Assembly (NCBI GenBank): GCA_006386115.1 | Contig: VFIW01000037.1 | Span: forward strand, 124,001 to 188,000 | Length of the DNA: 64,000 bases | Reading direction: 5' to 3' | Source: Globisporangium splendens | Taxonomy: Eukaryota > Oomycota > Peronosporomycetes > Pythiales > Pythiaceae | In this document: positions 33,934-45,289 of the stretch, in pieces | How positions within the stretch are numbered: the stretch's first letter is position 1 | Layout: each line of letters opens with the position of its first letter | Made by a program: the position numbers and the translations under genes | Notes under the pieces: model-generated | What the model saw: only the letters and a program-made list of their open reading frames with translations | Databases searched by the model: none | Told to the model about the DNA's origin: nothing

Positions 33934-36349
33934 TTAAAAATGGCGCGATGCGCTGTTGCCATTTGGGAGGGAGGCAGTCGTCATGTTTCGCAGCCACACA
34001 CTGACTTCCTGAAGCACGGCGCGTTCCTGGGCGGCTGCAATTTTCCTGGCGCTGGTCGCATTCTGCCTCGTGTTGTCTCGATTCGAGTTCGGAGGAATTT
34101 CTTCTTGCGACAGAGAGCTTGTTGCCGTCGGCTTCTCGACCGGTGTCTCAATATCCTCCACGCAAAGCAAATCCTCGGTATGCGGCGACAGGTGATCCCT
34201 TGGGGTGTTTGGCTCTTTGCTTCCTCCTGCTTCGCTTTGGTCGGGAACAGTGAGCGATTGCTCCCTGACGCGACTATGGCCAGGATTCATAGTGTCGGCT
34301 CCTGAATCCACCGCCATCGCTGCATGCAACAACGACCGACACAATTTCGATAAGGGTGGTTCGGCATCGTCGACAGAACTGAACTCTGCCTCCAACGTTG
34401 CTTCAATAGGCGGTAAGGGTGCTTCGGTCACCATTGCTGCGACTGCTTCCTTGCGATCCGAGAACGAGGTGCGAGAGTTCGAGACCTTGGAGTATTTCCT
34501 CTTTGGGAAGGTCATTGTTATGGGCTCGGCCGGTCTGCCTGCTGTGTAGTACGGAGGGTCTGCTTGCAGTCGCTTGGCCGGGATATGCACTTGGAGTGAA
34601 CCTATCGCCAACGGATATGGTAGTGACGCTGGTGGCGCGCTTCGTGACAAAAGTTCCAGCGCTGATGGCGATTGCTGAGAGCGAGAAGGCGGGTATATTG
34701 CTCGCGACGGTGGCCCTACAGCGTCGAGCAAAGGCTTTCGATACGCTCGCTTGACCGCACCCATCGCTTTTGTCGCTCGTTGCGTAACCTCCTCGCCGCC
34801 ATTCTTGCCGTCCATGGAGTCGTCTGGAGCCATAAACACCAGCATCTTCTTTGCAGACGCAAACATTTCCGTGTTTCGACATTGCTAAGAAAACAGACAT
34901 AACAGCAGAACATACATTAATTCTACTACCTGCATGAAAAACAGCAGCAGACACAGTTTTCTTTACTCACGTGACAAGCGCAGCGAGAAGTGCACGGCAC
35001 CCCTGCTTGATGGCATTCGCAGTAGTTTTTCATGCATCCACTTTTCCGACAGTTGCAGCCGCGCAAGTGCTGACTCGTGCCATTCGCGACTTTCGGCTGG
35101 AATGCAAGCGGATTCCGTTCCAGGATCGCTGTAATGGCGCGATCGCGTTCATGTTGGTGGTCCTGAAATAACAAAAGGACAGCAGTTGTGATCATTGAGT
35201 GATTAGTGGTCTGGTGAAGGTAAGAAGAGATCGTCGTCCTTACTGGTTTGTTCTTGCATCCTTCGCAATTGCACCTCGAGTCGCAAACGCGCTGGGCGGC
35301 AAGACACTCGCAGTACAGCTTTAAGCAGTTGGACTTTTTGCAACTGCACCCCTTGGTCTTTCCATGCTGCTGCTTGCTCGCCAAGCCAAACAGTCAAATC
35401 GAGGAACAAAATACAATTGATGAGACAAAGTCGCATCCATCTGAAAAGTAAGTTCGGCGCAGCAAACAATTAAGTCTTGTCTCTTACATGCAATGACTGG
35501 CATCCCTTGCACAGACACTCGGCAGTGCAGCTTCCAAAGTGGCTCAGACACGAACATTCCGTTGTGCAAATACCGCCTTTGCAAGAGCACGGCTCCTGGG
35601 CTGGCTGGTTGACGGCTGCGGACATCGCAGTTCCTGCACTTTGGACACCTCCACGACCTGTATGCACTTTTTCAGCTGGTGCAACTGGGAGAAGAGAAAC
35701 CCCAGACGGTCCTGAAGCCTGGGATCTGGCACCGTCAAGTTGACTCGTTTGAGTGTTATTATCGACTGCGATATTGCGAAATTGCTCGAGCTTTTTAGCG
35801 ACAGTGGCAGGAGATCGGAATGACTTTTGTGTTCGCTTCTCAATGGCTTGGATCGCGTGCGCTATCTCCAGGCGGTTGTGCTGCAGCAAAAACACAAAAA
35901 AACACAAAGGATTAGTCAAAAATCCAAATCCATGGCAGGCTGTTGCGCTGTTGCTGAAGTGACACCTCTTTGTTCTTGCAGCCGACACACTGACAGCGAT
36001 CTCCGCAACGCGCATTTGCTGCAAAGCATTCACAGTAGAGCTTCAAGCAGCCAGATTTCTTGCAATTGCACCCTCGCCGTTTGGATGCCGCTGCGGATGC
36101 CATGGTAGATGGACTTGAGGTTTGCATAGTGGATTCGCAAGTGGATGGCGGATGGAATGGGGCTACTGATGTAGTCGATACTGGCAGTAGCTGCCGGTCG
36201 CTCGCAGTCCACTGTCTGCCTCGTATCCTTTCTCCAACCACTGAGACTGTGTTCGGGGCTCCACCCTGCTATTGCAAACACATAGACGAAAAAGCATTGC
36301 ATTACATTGCATGCTCATTCGCCAAGGCGATCAAGTAACTTACGTTCAT
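33934..36349 (-). CDS. CXC-domain (tesmin/TSO1/CPP-type) DNA-binding protein with a duplicated CXC region
   Basis: Six exons, all phase 0: 36349-36344, 36268-35966, 35880-35488, 35372-35244, 35162-34971, 34884-33934; 657 residues. Exon 1 holds only ATG AAC before a perfect gtaagt. CXC1 is at about 69-100 ([19 protein letters not shown]), a degenerate CXC at about 199-231 ([21 protein letters not shown]), CXC2 at about 243-275 ([19 protein letters not shown]) and CXC3 at about 313-345 ([18 protein letters not shown]). The RNPLAFQPK linker joins CXC2 and CXC3 as in normal family members; a similar helix ([14 protein letters not shown]) follows CXC1. The family binds CHR-type promoter elements, often in DREAM/MuvB complexes. 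The 317-residue last exon is disordered. The exon 4 acceptor is a CAGCAG repeat, so length may vary by one or two residues. Confidence 0.9.
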
Positions 36350-37115
36350 TGTGTGAATCGATCTGCTGAGCTCCTTACGAGCTCAAGTGTAAACACAGGA
36401 AAGCGCCGCACACAAAAATACCCGCTTCTTCGAGACAAAGCAGACGCTGTATCCACACTCTCACCCTTTAACGCTCGCGAACGGATGCGATGTGTGGTTG
36501 AGATCAACGTACTCGTCTGGGGATCTCGTGCGCTGGAGAGAGAGGGAGACGGGAAAAGGTCACTGGCTTGCTTCGCTTTCGCCGCCACGTTATGCGCCAG
36601 CGCCCGTATAAAGTCTTCTATTCTGCGCGGTGCTGGCAGCTCTTATACTCTGCCTGCAATCACTTGCACTGCACGTGTGCGATTCGCTCCGCTTCGACCG
36701 TGCGCTTCCACGCTTTTCCACCGCCGCCGTCGTCAATGCCAATTTTGTGTCCCCCCAGTTCAAATTCAAAGCCGAAAAATTTGAAATTTGTTTGTTTGCG
36801 GAATTGCTGGTTCGGTCGGGTGATAAAAATAGAGAAACGGTTCAGACCAGTTCGCTTCTAAAATACACAATTATTTCGTGAAATCAATTAATTGTGGTAT
36901 CGCCAGCATTTGACAGGTAGCATTTTCACTCCAAGCCCGACTGCAAAAGCCAAATGCAAGCGCTTTTCACTCCACCCAGATGCTCGCAAACAGTCCACAC
37001 GACAACGAAGAGTCAAGAGAAACAAGAGAAACACAAAATGGTTGCACCATGACAAAAGACTGGCTGTCATTTTCAGAACGTTAGAAGACGGTTCCTACAC
37101 TAGATCGCGAACCGC
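36350..37115. other. Spacer between the CXC gene promoter and the P0 3' end
   Basis: About 770 bp holding the CXC gene's upstream region and the P0 3' untranslated region. A gagagagaggg-type tract sits near 36536. No gene is recognised. Confidence 0.5.
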
Positions 37116-38066
37116 TTAGTAGTCAGCGCCACCGCCGAACATGTCGGTACCGACTGGGGCTTCCTCCTCTTCCTCCTCTTCCACAACGGCAGCAGCAGCT
37201 GGGGCGTCACCAGCGACGGCTGGGCCGGCAGCGGCAGCGAAGGCAGAAGGGTCCGCAAGGTACGCCTTGTATGGGTCAGCCTTGGCGAACGAGAACGAGT
37301 CCAACTCGACGACGACGGCCACAAGGGTCTTGAAGGCGTTGGCAACCGAGTGAGGGATCGACGCGAGCGTTGGGAAGCCAATCTCGAGCGACACGGCCGC
37401 CACGTTGCGGAGACCAGCCACGAACTTGGCGGTCAAATCGTCCTCGGTCAAGTCCAACACGGCAGGGTCGAAGAGCGAACCGTTGTCGTACACCGTCTGG
37501 ATCACGAGACCGTAGGTGAACGGACGGATGTTCAGCTTCTGGAGCAACACGGCTTCAGAGTTGCCGACCTTCTCACCCTTCTTGGTCAAGAGCACCTCGT
37601 TGATGATTTCAATCTGACCCTTCTGAATCTTCGTACCGACCTGGAGAGCCTGGAAGAAAGCGGTCTGACCTGGGTCACAACCGGTTGGACCTGGTGGGAT
37701 GACGACATCGATTGGCGCGACCGCACCGACACGGGCAGGCGCTGGCACCTTGTTCGCCTCCAACACTTCACGGATCTGGTTCAAGTCCTCGTTCGTGAAC
37801 ACGAAGCCGACGTTGCCCTTGAGCAATGGGATGACCTGCTCGAGCGGGTGGCCCGGGTTCTTCTTGATGTAGTTCGAGAACACCTTGCGGATCAACGTGT
37901 TCTTGCCCATCAAGATCTCGGCGCGGTTGCGGAGCGAGATACGGATCTGCTGGATCTGGTTCGAGCCGACATTGTCGACACCGACCAAGAAGATCTTGGT
38001 GTAGTTGTCGAGCAAGTTTTCAAGCTTGCCGAAGTATTCTTGCTTACGTTCTTGCGAGAGACCCAT
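37116..38066 (-). CDS. RPLP0: 60S acidic ribosomal protein P0 (uL10)
   Basis: A single exon of 316 residues, the usual length. P0 forms the base of the ribosomal stalk that recruits elongation factors. Family regions are RKQEYFGKLENLLDNY, IFLVGVDNVGSNQIQQIR, MGKNTLIRK, GNVGFVFTNEDL, PTGCDPGQTAFFQALQVGTK and LNIRPFTYGL. The C-terminus is an alanine-rich hinge, an acidic run and EEAPVGTDMFGGGADY, which differs from the SDDDMGFGLFD ending common in animals and fungi. Codon use is biased to C-ending codons, as expected for high expression. Confidence 0.98.
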   Translation of the reverse strand: MGLSQERKQEYFGKLENLLDNYTKIFLVGVDNVGSNQIQQIRISLRNRAEILMGKNTLIRKVFSNYIKKNPGHPLEQVIPLLKGNVGFVFTNEDLNQIREVLEANKVPAPARVGAVAPIDVVIPPGPTGCDPGQTAFFQALQVGTKIQKGQIEIINEVLLTKKGEKVGNSEAVLLQKLNIRPFTYGLVIQTVYDNGSLFDPAVLDLTEDDLTAKFVAGLRNVAAVSLEIGFPTLASIPHSVANAFKTLVAVVVELDSFSFAKADPYKAYLADPSAFAAAAGPAVAGDAPAAAAVVEEEEEEEAPVGTDMFGGGADY

Positions 38067-38519
38067 GGTGCAATTGTTGGTATGACGCAGTCACTTTAAC
38101 CACTCAAGGAGACTTACGCTTGGAGTTAAGGAATGCTCGGCCATCGCAACACGCAGCCCAAACGCAGCGCCGCTCCTCCGCACAAGCAGCTCACTGGCCA
38201 CCAATTCATGTGGCACTCAAACCCGAATTATGCCGACCACAGTCCTCCACAACAATCATCAAAAGTCCGCATATAGTAAATAGTAAGAAAATGCAACCCT
38301 ATCCAAGCGCATAAACAATCCTCTCTAACGTCATGCAGCATTTTTGCAGCGGTTCGGTGGGTTCGGGACCGGACCGCCACCTAATGGGACCGCTCATTCG
38401 ACGGAAGAGATGCTCGAGGCGTTGAAGAAAAAGGGGCGAGCACGACGACAAGCAGCTAGCTGTCCTCACACAACTGCGACGACCACGTGGTGCGGAGAAT
38501 AGAGATCCCTTGAAGCGAC
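38067..38519. promoter_or_regulatory. Divergent promoter region of P0 and the cytidylyltransferase gene
   Basis: 453 bp between two divergent start codons (38066 minus, 38520 plus). It must hold both promoters. I could not assign a defined initiator or TATA element with confidence. Confidence 0.5.
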
Positions 38520-40172
38520 ATGCCGGACGCCGTCGTCACGCGCGCCATGGACTATTTCCACGACGTACTGCACTCGGAGCACGCGAACGAGCTGATGGTG
38601 CAGGTGCACGCGCTCTTCGAGAAGCTGGGCGTGCCCAAGCCGTATCCAGACGCCGAGCGCCTCGCCATCGCAGTCGCGACGGGCATCTTCACGCTGCTCG
38701 CGTACTTCGTGCTCTTTGGCAAGCGCCATCGCCGCCGACGCAAGCTGCTGCAGGAAGATCTCGACAAGGCCTACGAGAAGGTCCAGGAGCTGCAGGAGAA
38801 ACTCGCCGAGGTAACGACCCTTCGTGTTGTTTGCAGATGGATGCGGGAATGAGGAAACTGATTTATATGAGTTTGCTTTTGTAGATGGAACTTGAAGAGG
38901 AAGCCAACAACAAGCCAAAGGAACAGATCCGAATCTGGATGGATGGCGCGTTCGATATGATGCACTACGGTCACATGAACGCATTCCGCCAAGCGCGCTC
39001 GCTGGGGACGTTTCTGGTGGTCGGCGTCAACGACGACGAGTCCATCACGGCGTGCAAGGGCGCTCCTCCAGTCCTCAACAACGGTTTGTCACTACCACTT
39101 TTTCTACTTCAATGGATATGTGTTGGCAAAAGCTCATTCTTTCTTGGCAATTCCACTTTAGAGGAAAGAATCGCGTCTGTGGAAGGCTGCAAGTTCGTGG
39201 ATGTCGTGGAACCTCACTGTCCCTACATCATGAACGAAGAATACCTGAAGCGCATGATCAAGAAGGTATGCTTCATACTGGAATGTAGCCATCTCCCCTT
39301 CTGATTTTTCTCGTCCTCTGACATGTTTTTCTTAACTTTATGCAATGAAACAGCACAACATTGACTATGTGGTCCACGGTGACGATCCATGCATTGTCGA
39401 CGGCAAAGACGTGTATGAATCGGCGCAGAAGCTCGGCAAGTACCGCACGATCCCTCGCACGGAAGGTGTCTCCACCAGTGACATCCTCGGTCGCATGCTC
39501 GTGATGCACAAGACCCACCACACCCACGAAGAGTACGGCAAGGGCCAGCTCTCGTCGCAGGTGAAGAAGGGCAAGAGCGCGTACGACCGTCCGTCCAAGT
39601 TCCTGACGACGAACCGCATGCTGCGACTGTTCTCGGCTGGCAACCACGAGCCAAAGAAGACCGACAAGGTCGTGTACATTGACGGCGCGTTCGACATGTT
39701 CCATGCCGGCCATGTCGAGATCTTGAAGCTCGCGAAGGCCCAGGGCACGTACCTGATCGTCGGTGTTCACAACGATGCGGTCGTGAACGCGCACCGCGGC
39801 CTGAACTACCCGATCATGAACTTGAACGAACGTGTGCTGAGTGTGCTCGGGTGCAAGTACGTGGACGACGTGCTCATTGATGCGCCGTGGGAAGTCACGA
39901 AGGAGATGATCGCGTCGCTGAACCTGTCGGTGGTCGTCCACGGCACGCACCGCGACGACACGCACTTGCAAGGGTTTTCGCTGGAAGACCACTACCGCTT
40001 CGCGCGGGAAGCTGGTATCTTCAAGCTGATCGAGAGTCCTAGCAAGTTAGATGTGAACGATATCGTGACGCGCATCAACGACAACCGCGACCGGTTCGAG
40101 AAGAAGTTCGTGAGCAAGATGAAGGCCGAGGAGGAGTACTACACGGACCGATACGGCAAGCAGAAGAAGTAG
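38520..40172 (+). CDS. PCYT2: Ethanolamine-phosphate cytidylyltransferase with N-terminal membrane anchor
   Basis: Four exons (38520-38810, 38885-39083, 39162-39265, 39354-40172) give 470 residues. Exon 1 encodes a transmembrane helix (about 50-66, IAVATGIFTLLAYFVLFG), a basic KRHRRRRK stop and a coiled coil, as in plant PECT1. Two cytidylyltransferase domains follow: the first with IWMDGAFDMMHYGHMNAF (HxGH) and RTEGVSTSDILGR, the second with VYIDGAFDMFHAGHVEIL. Both HxGH motifs are intact. The enzyme makes CDP-ethanolamine from CTP and phosphoethanolamine, the rate-limiting step of the Kennedy pathway to phosphatidylethanolamine. The anchor suggests outer mitochondrial membrane or ER, as in plants. 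Confidence 0.97.
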
Positions 40173-40606
40173 ATAGAGCCCAGAGCATGCGTGTGACCCA
40201 AGGAGCTGATGACGGAGATGGATGAATGAACGTTGAAGACACACAACAACAGTATTAGCTCCGGCATCTTTGCCTCTGTACATGCATGTTGTCTCCTCTT
40301 TTTTGTTTAGTCCCGCGAAGTTGTTGCACTTCACCAGCCTTCCCTACTTCAACTCGTGCATGTGCAGCTGTTACGAGGAACTGCAACAGTCTCGTAGGGA
40401 CTCTGCGATTGTGCGCCGTCGCGTCATGTTCCATGTTCGAGGCTGCCGTTCTGCACGTCGGAATCCGCGCCTCTTCACCGCGTCCCGAATAGGATGATGC
40501 ATACAAACTGCAAGTCAAACGTCCCGAAACCTGTTGAAGCAAGCAAGAGGGGTGTCTTGCTTCAGAATCGAAGGTTGCATACTCAAAGAGCAGAGAGAAC
40601 GACGTC
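40173..40606. other. Intergenic region
   Basis: 434 bp with the cytidylyltransferase 3' untranslated region and the promoter of the RMDN-like gene. Small open frames only; nothing recognised. Confidence 0.5.
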
Positions 40607-41686
40607 ATGGTTGCGCGTAAGTGTGCTCATGCGTCTGCGTCTGCGCCTACGTCACCGACGCTCACTGTTCCTCCTACTCGCATTTTGTCCTTGCAGGTGC
40701 CTCCGCTCTCCTGCGCTCCGCCGTCCGCAAAGCAGCCCAGCCGCCACAACGCATTGCCACACTGCGTTTCGCCTCCACACGCGCATACGAAACTGCTGCT
40801 TCCTCCAGAAAAGCTCCTTACCAGGCGCTCGCTCTGCTCTCCTTCGCAACACTTCTCTCCAATTCATTAGCGCTTTCAGCCCCGACCAAGAAGATGGAGT
40901 CCCCCAACGCCGTCAAAGCCGAAGAGCTCTACAACGACAACTCGTATGACCGTCGCACGCTGCTCGCCGACCTGCGCGGGATGTACACTGGTGAGCAGCT
41001 ATGTAGAGAGATAATGCATGCGTGCACAGCTCATACTCATACTAACTGTTTGTCTGTATGATTGCTACTTACTCATAATAGCCAACCCAGAAGACGTCGG
41101 TGTGATGTGGCGCCTCACACGCTGCACCTACGACGTGTCCAACCTCAAGAGCACGTCTGCGGACGAGAAGAAAGAGCTCATCTACTCCGCGCGGGATGTG
41201 ATCCAGAAGGCCATTGACACCACCCAAGACATCGCCCAAGTGCACAACTGGTATGGCATCATCCTGTCGTCCATCGGCGACTACGAAGGCTCCAAGGTGT
41301 CGATCGCCAACTCGTACATCATCAAGGGCCACTGGGAAAAATCCGTTGACCTCGACCCTAATAACCCGACGACGTACCACCTGCTCGGCCGCTGGTGCAT
41401 ATCGATCTCGGACCTGTCGTGGCTCGAGCGGAAGGCAGCGGCCGTGCTCTTTGGCACGCCACCAGAGTCCTCCTACGACGAAGCGCTTGGTTTCCTCATG
41501 AAATCGGAAAACCTGTCGCCTGGCACGTGGAAGAAGAACACGCTCCTGATCGCGCAAGTGTACTACAAGATGAAGAACTGGACGGCCTCGAAGGAGTGGA
41601 CCGAGAAGGCCATCGCCGTGCCCATTGAGAATGAGAGCGACCAGATCGCCCACGAAGAAGCGACGGCGCTGCTTCAGAAGTTCTAA
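40607..41686 (+). CDS. RMDN-type TPR protein, probably mitochondrial
   Basis: Three exons (40607-40616, 40697-40990, 41082-41686) give 302 residues. Exon 1 is only 10 bp (MVA plus one base) before gtaagt. Joining it to exon 2 gives a start rich in R, A, S and L with no acidic residues until residue 32 (SALLRSAVRKAAQPPQRI), then a hydrophobic segment ALALLSFATLLSNSLAL. The TPR-like core has the regulator-of-microtubule-dynamics signature: HNWYGIILSSIGDYEG, IKGHWEKSVDLDPNNPTTYH, LGRWCISISDLSWLERKAAA. Animal RMDN1-3 bind microtubules or sit on mitochondria. The role in oomycetes is inferred only. Confidence 0.92.
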
Positions 41687-42792
41687 GCGTTGCAACGACA
41701 CAGCATGTTATTTTACTCCTCATCTGACCGAGCAGTAGATACGTCGACCTACATAATTGCTCTATGTCATAGTTGCTGTGCTTCATGCAGCTTTTTGCTT
41801 GCAGCCGTTCTGACGTCACACCTGCGCTCACAATGATGCAACCACTTTTTATTTGGTCTTGACTATCATCCCACACTCCACGTCCATCCGCCGCAACCCG
41901 TGCAGTGTTCCCACGTGAAACTTGCATGTTTCCAGCGTTCGATCGAGCAGCGCACCGAACAAAACGCTCTTCATGAATGCTCCTCGTGTAGCCCGGTGGT
42001 AAACTCGAGTCCGCCCTCGATATGAAGTTGTGAACACTCACTAGTTGTCCTAAACGCCATATTTGACACGTCCATCTGCGCAGTGTCATCCTCGCTTGTG
42101 GCCACAACGGCTCCATTCCACACACAGGCTGAAGGCGTCGGGTGGTTAAGTTTTGCGGCGTTCACAAAGTAGAGTGTAGCCTCCATACGCTCCCGACAGC
42201 GCATGCTCTTGCTCGCAAGCCCAAACGGCGAATCTCCTGCTGCTTTCGCCTGCCTCACCCATCGATTGCATCGTCGTCGCGTCGTCATGTGAGTGAGCAG
42301 ACGCCTGCCATGTTGCTGGCCACCGCGTCACTATAGCGGCTCGGGTGTCAGTATCCTGAATCTCCCTCCATTCAAAAATCTGCGGCTCCAATGATAAAAC
42401 CTTAGGATATCACAAAAAACCTCGCATTCACTGCCGGTTTTGGGTTGGGCTATCGAGGTTTTTGTTGGGTGGGGCATGAAGGAGTGTGGGTCCTGTGGTA
42501 GACTGGGCAAGCAAAAGGGCGACACGGTAACTCGCCTCTAAAGCGCCTTCCTTCTCCACTCGGGGCTATTAGAAGAAACCAGCAAAGCAAACGCAGGAGG
42601 AACGGGCGGAAATCACACGCCCTTCCGTCTGAGGCTGCGCCGTCGGCAGTAAAAGAGCTTTAAGCACACGCACACGCACACACACACTGCGAGAGCGAGA
42701 GAGAGGGAGAGCCGCGCGCCTGTAGAAGGAGGAGCGACGAAGAGCTACGTGGAGAGCAGCTACACTTGGCTCGCTGGGGTGCGGACCGATTG
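41687..42792. other. Spacer of 1.1 kb upstream of TBL1
   Basis: This contains a possible small minus-strand gene (listed separately), a cacacg/cacaca tract at about 42666-42688 and a gagagcgagagagaggg tract at about 42688-42710, directly upstream of the TBL1 start at 42793. No other gene recognised. Confidence 0.5.
41849..42288 (-). CDS. Possible small two-exon gene of unknown function
   Basis: A minus-strand ATG at 42288 opens a frame with protein-like composition (MRCRERMEATLYFVNAAKLN, CVWNGAVVATSEDDTAQMDV) that meets a strong donor gtgagt at about 42039. A frame further on (KSVLFGALLDRTLETCKFHV) ends at a stop at 41849. The acceptor needed to join them in phase (cacgag, near 41982) is weak, giving an intron of about 60 bp. 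No family is recognised with confidence. It may also be an unspliced 105-residue protein, or not a gene. Confidence 0.35.
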
Positions 42793-45119
42793 ATGTCTTC
42801 CGCCATGGCGATCACGTCGGACGAGGTCAACTTCCTCGTCTACCGCTACCTGCAAGAGTCAGGTGCGTTGCCGGCTGCATAATGAAGGGAGCTTCTTGGA
42901 TATCGTGGTGGAGAAGCGCATGGAAGAGGGGAGGGGGATGACTTTATGAGGCATATTGAATTACGCTGACGTTGGGAGTGTGTGATAGGCTTTATGCACT
43001 CGGCGTTCACGTTTGCATATGAGAGTCAACTAGCGAAGACGAGCGTGATCAACACGGATTTACCCCCGGGAGCGCTGATCTCGTTCATTCAGAAGGGACT
43101 CCAGTATGTCGGTATCGAAGCGCATATTAACGAGGTACGCAGTCTAGCACGTAATTGTATAGCTGCTTAGTGGACGAGAACCTTAACGGACGCGTTTCGT
43201 TTTCTTCTAAGGATGGCACGGAGCGCGAGTGCGAGGGCGATTTCTCCCTGCTCAGCCCCCATATCTGTCGGGTCGCGCAGTCTGCGACCAGCAGTGCGAG
43301 AAGTGCCGGTTCCTCCGCGAAAACGTCCAACAAGCGGAAGCGAAAGCAAGGGGACGGGTCTCCCGACACGGTCGACGCCGCAAAAGGTGCGTGCTGGAGT
43401 TTCTTTAGTTAACTATGCGTGAACACACGCATGATCGCAGTGGACTTATCGTATGCCTGTGTGGTATTTTTGCCAGTCACAGAAGCGAATGGAATGGACA
43501 AATTGGAAAAGTCGCCTTTAATTCTGCTCAGTGGACATGAAAAAGAGGTGCGTGGGACGAGCTGTTCGTGCCTATTTGGCTGATGAGTGGATGAGGAGGT
43601 GGCTGATTCAGGTGCTCCTATTATGATCAGGTGTATGGCTGTTTGTGGAATCCTGTGAAGAATTTATTAGTTTCTGGGTAAGTATGCGGTCGCATGCTGT
43701 CCTTTTGTTTGCATAACTGACCATTGATTTGCCTTTGTCTTTCCCGTAGATCGAGCGATTCGACAGCGCGCATTTGGGAAATTCCGAGTGAGATCAACAA
43801 CAGCAAATCGCTTTCCTTGACTCCAAAAGTCTTGAACCACGGTGCTGGGCCACATAAAGACGTCACAACGCTGGAATGGAATGTGCGTACGAGATACCTC
43901 CTGCATGCTCGAGTTGGGTGGTTCAAGTGCGTGAACTGACGGTATGGGTACTCTTTTTGTGATGCATATAGCATGATGGGACGTTGTTGGCCTCGGGAAC
44001 ATACAATGGCAAGACGCGTGTTTGGAACATCGATGGTGAGATGAAGCACGTTTTCCAGTATCACAATGGTCCAGTGTTTGCGACACGATGGAGCAAGTCG
44101 GGGAAATTCTTGCTGAGTGCCAGCTTCGACAAAACGGTTGCGGTGTGGGACGCGACGACGGAGGCGAAGCGGCAGCAGATCAAGCTTCATGAAGGTTTGT
44201 GTCCTTGCTTCTCTCTAAACCCATCCTTATGGAAAACAGACGATCGCTGACATTCAACTTGAACTTGTACGCTTTGAAACACAGACCCGATCCTAGATGC
44301 TTCGTGGAAGGACGACTCGACGTTCGCCACATGTTCGTCCGATATGAAGATCTGCATTTCCCGTGTTGGCGAGACGCAGGCTGATCTGGTGCTCACGGGA
44401 CACACGGATGCGATCAACTCGGTGAAATGGGACCCATCGGGACGGCTGCTTGCGTCGTGCTCCGATGATTACTCGGTTAAGGTTTGGGACCCAACAAAGG
44501 TGGACGCTGCACCGACACCAGAGCAGCCAGAGTCGGACGGCAAGAATGAGACCGACGGCAAGAGCAAGCCCATGTTTGTGCACAACTTCCAAGAGCACAA
44601 AAAGGAAGTGTACACGTTCCGCTGGAGCTGTACGGGACCTGGGACAGCGAATCCAAGTGGCCCATTGACACTGGCGAGTGCTTCCTTCGACGGCACAGTG
44701 AAGATCTGGGACATCGAGTCGGGAACATGTATTAGAACGTTTGAGCACCAGTACGTGGACGTTGTTGTTGTCTGGAGGCGCGTTGAGGCAGCTGCTCACA
44801 GTCATTTTTTGTTTCTTTGCATCTGCGCTCAGGTACCCAGTGTACGGTGTCGCCTACAGTCCAAGTGGCGAGTATTTGGCTAGCGGAACAATAGGGGGAA
44901 TCATCAACGTCTGGTCACTAAAGGTGAGCGCAGCTCGATTTTTATACTGCGCATGTGCTCACTTACTCATGCGTCCATTGTCATTTGTAGGACGGGAGCT
45001 TGGTGAAGACGTACCAGGCAAATGGGGATATTTACGAGGTGAATTGGAACAAACAGGGCAATCTGATCTCGGCCTGCGTTTCCAACGGAGACGTCGCGAT
45101 CATCAATTTTCGAATGTAG
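42793..45119 (+). CDS. TBL1: TBL1/TBL1XR1-type LisH and WD40 protein
   Basis: Ten exons (42793-42862, 42989-43134, 43212-43386, 43477-43547, 43631-43677, 43750-43882, 43972-44194, 44285-44750, 44833-44923, 44991-45119) give 516 residues, all in phase. The LisH motif lies at about 8-40 ([20 protein letters not shown]), then an F-box-like segment (GALISFIQKGLQYVGIEAHI), a basic linker KRKRKQ and about eight WD40 repeats (for example LLASGTYNGKTRVWN, FLLSASFDKTVAVWD, TLASASFDGTVKIWD). TBL1 is a core subunit of NCoR/SMRT-HDAC3 corepressor complexes (Set3C/Sif2 in yeast). The repeat before the penultimate WD carries a charged insert, PTPEQPESDGKNETDGKSK. A second ATG four codons downstream (42805) is possible. 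Confidence 0.96.
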
Positions 45120-45289
45120 TATTAACAAATCACAAACGCGTTTGTTGTCAGGATAATATGAGCAAGCGACACACAAAAAAAAACACGAAGAATATATCCC
45201 ATTTGTCTCGGACACTCACACATAGGAATTGCTTTTGGTGTATCGTTTTCTGGACATAGCGTGGATCATGCAGGTACGAAATGATCGCG

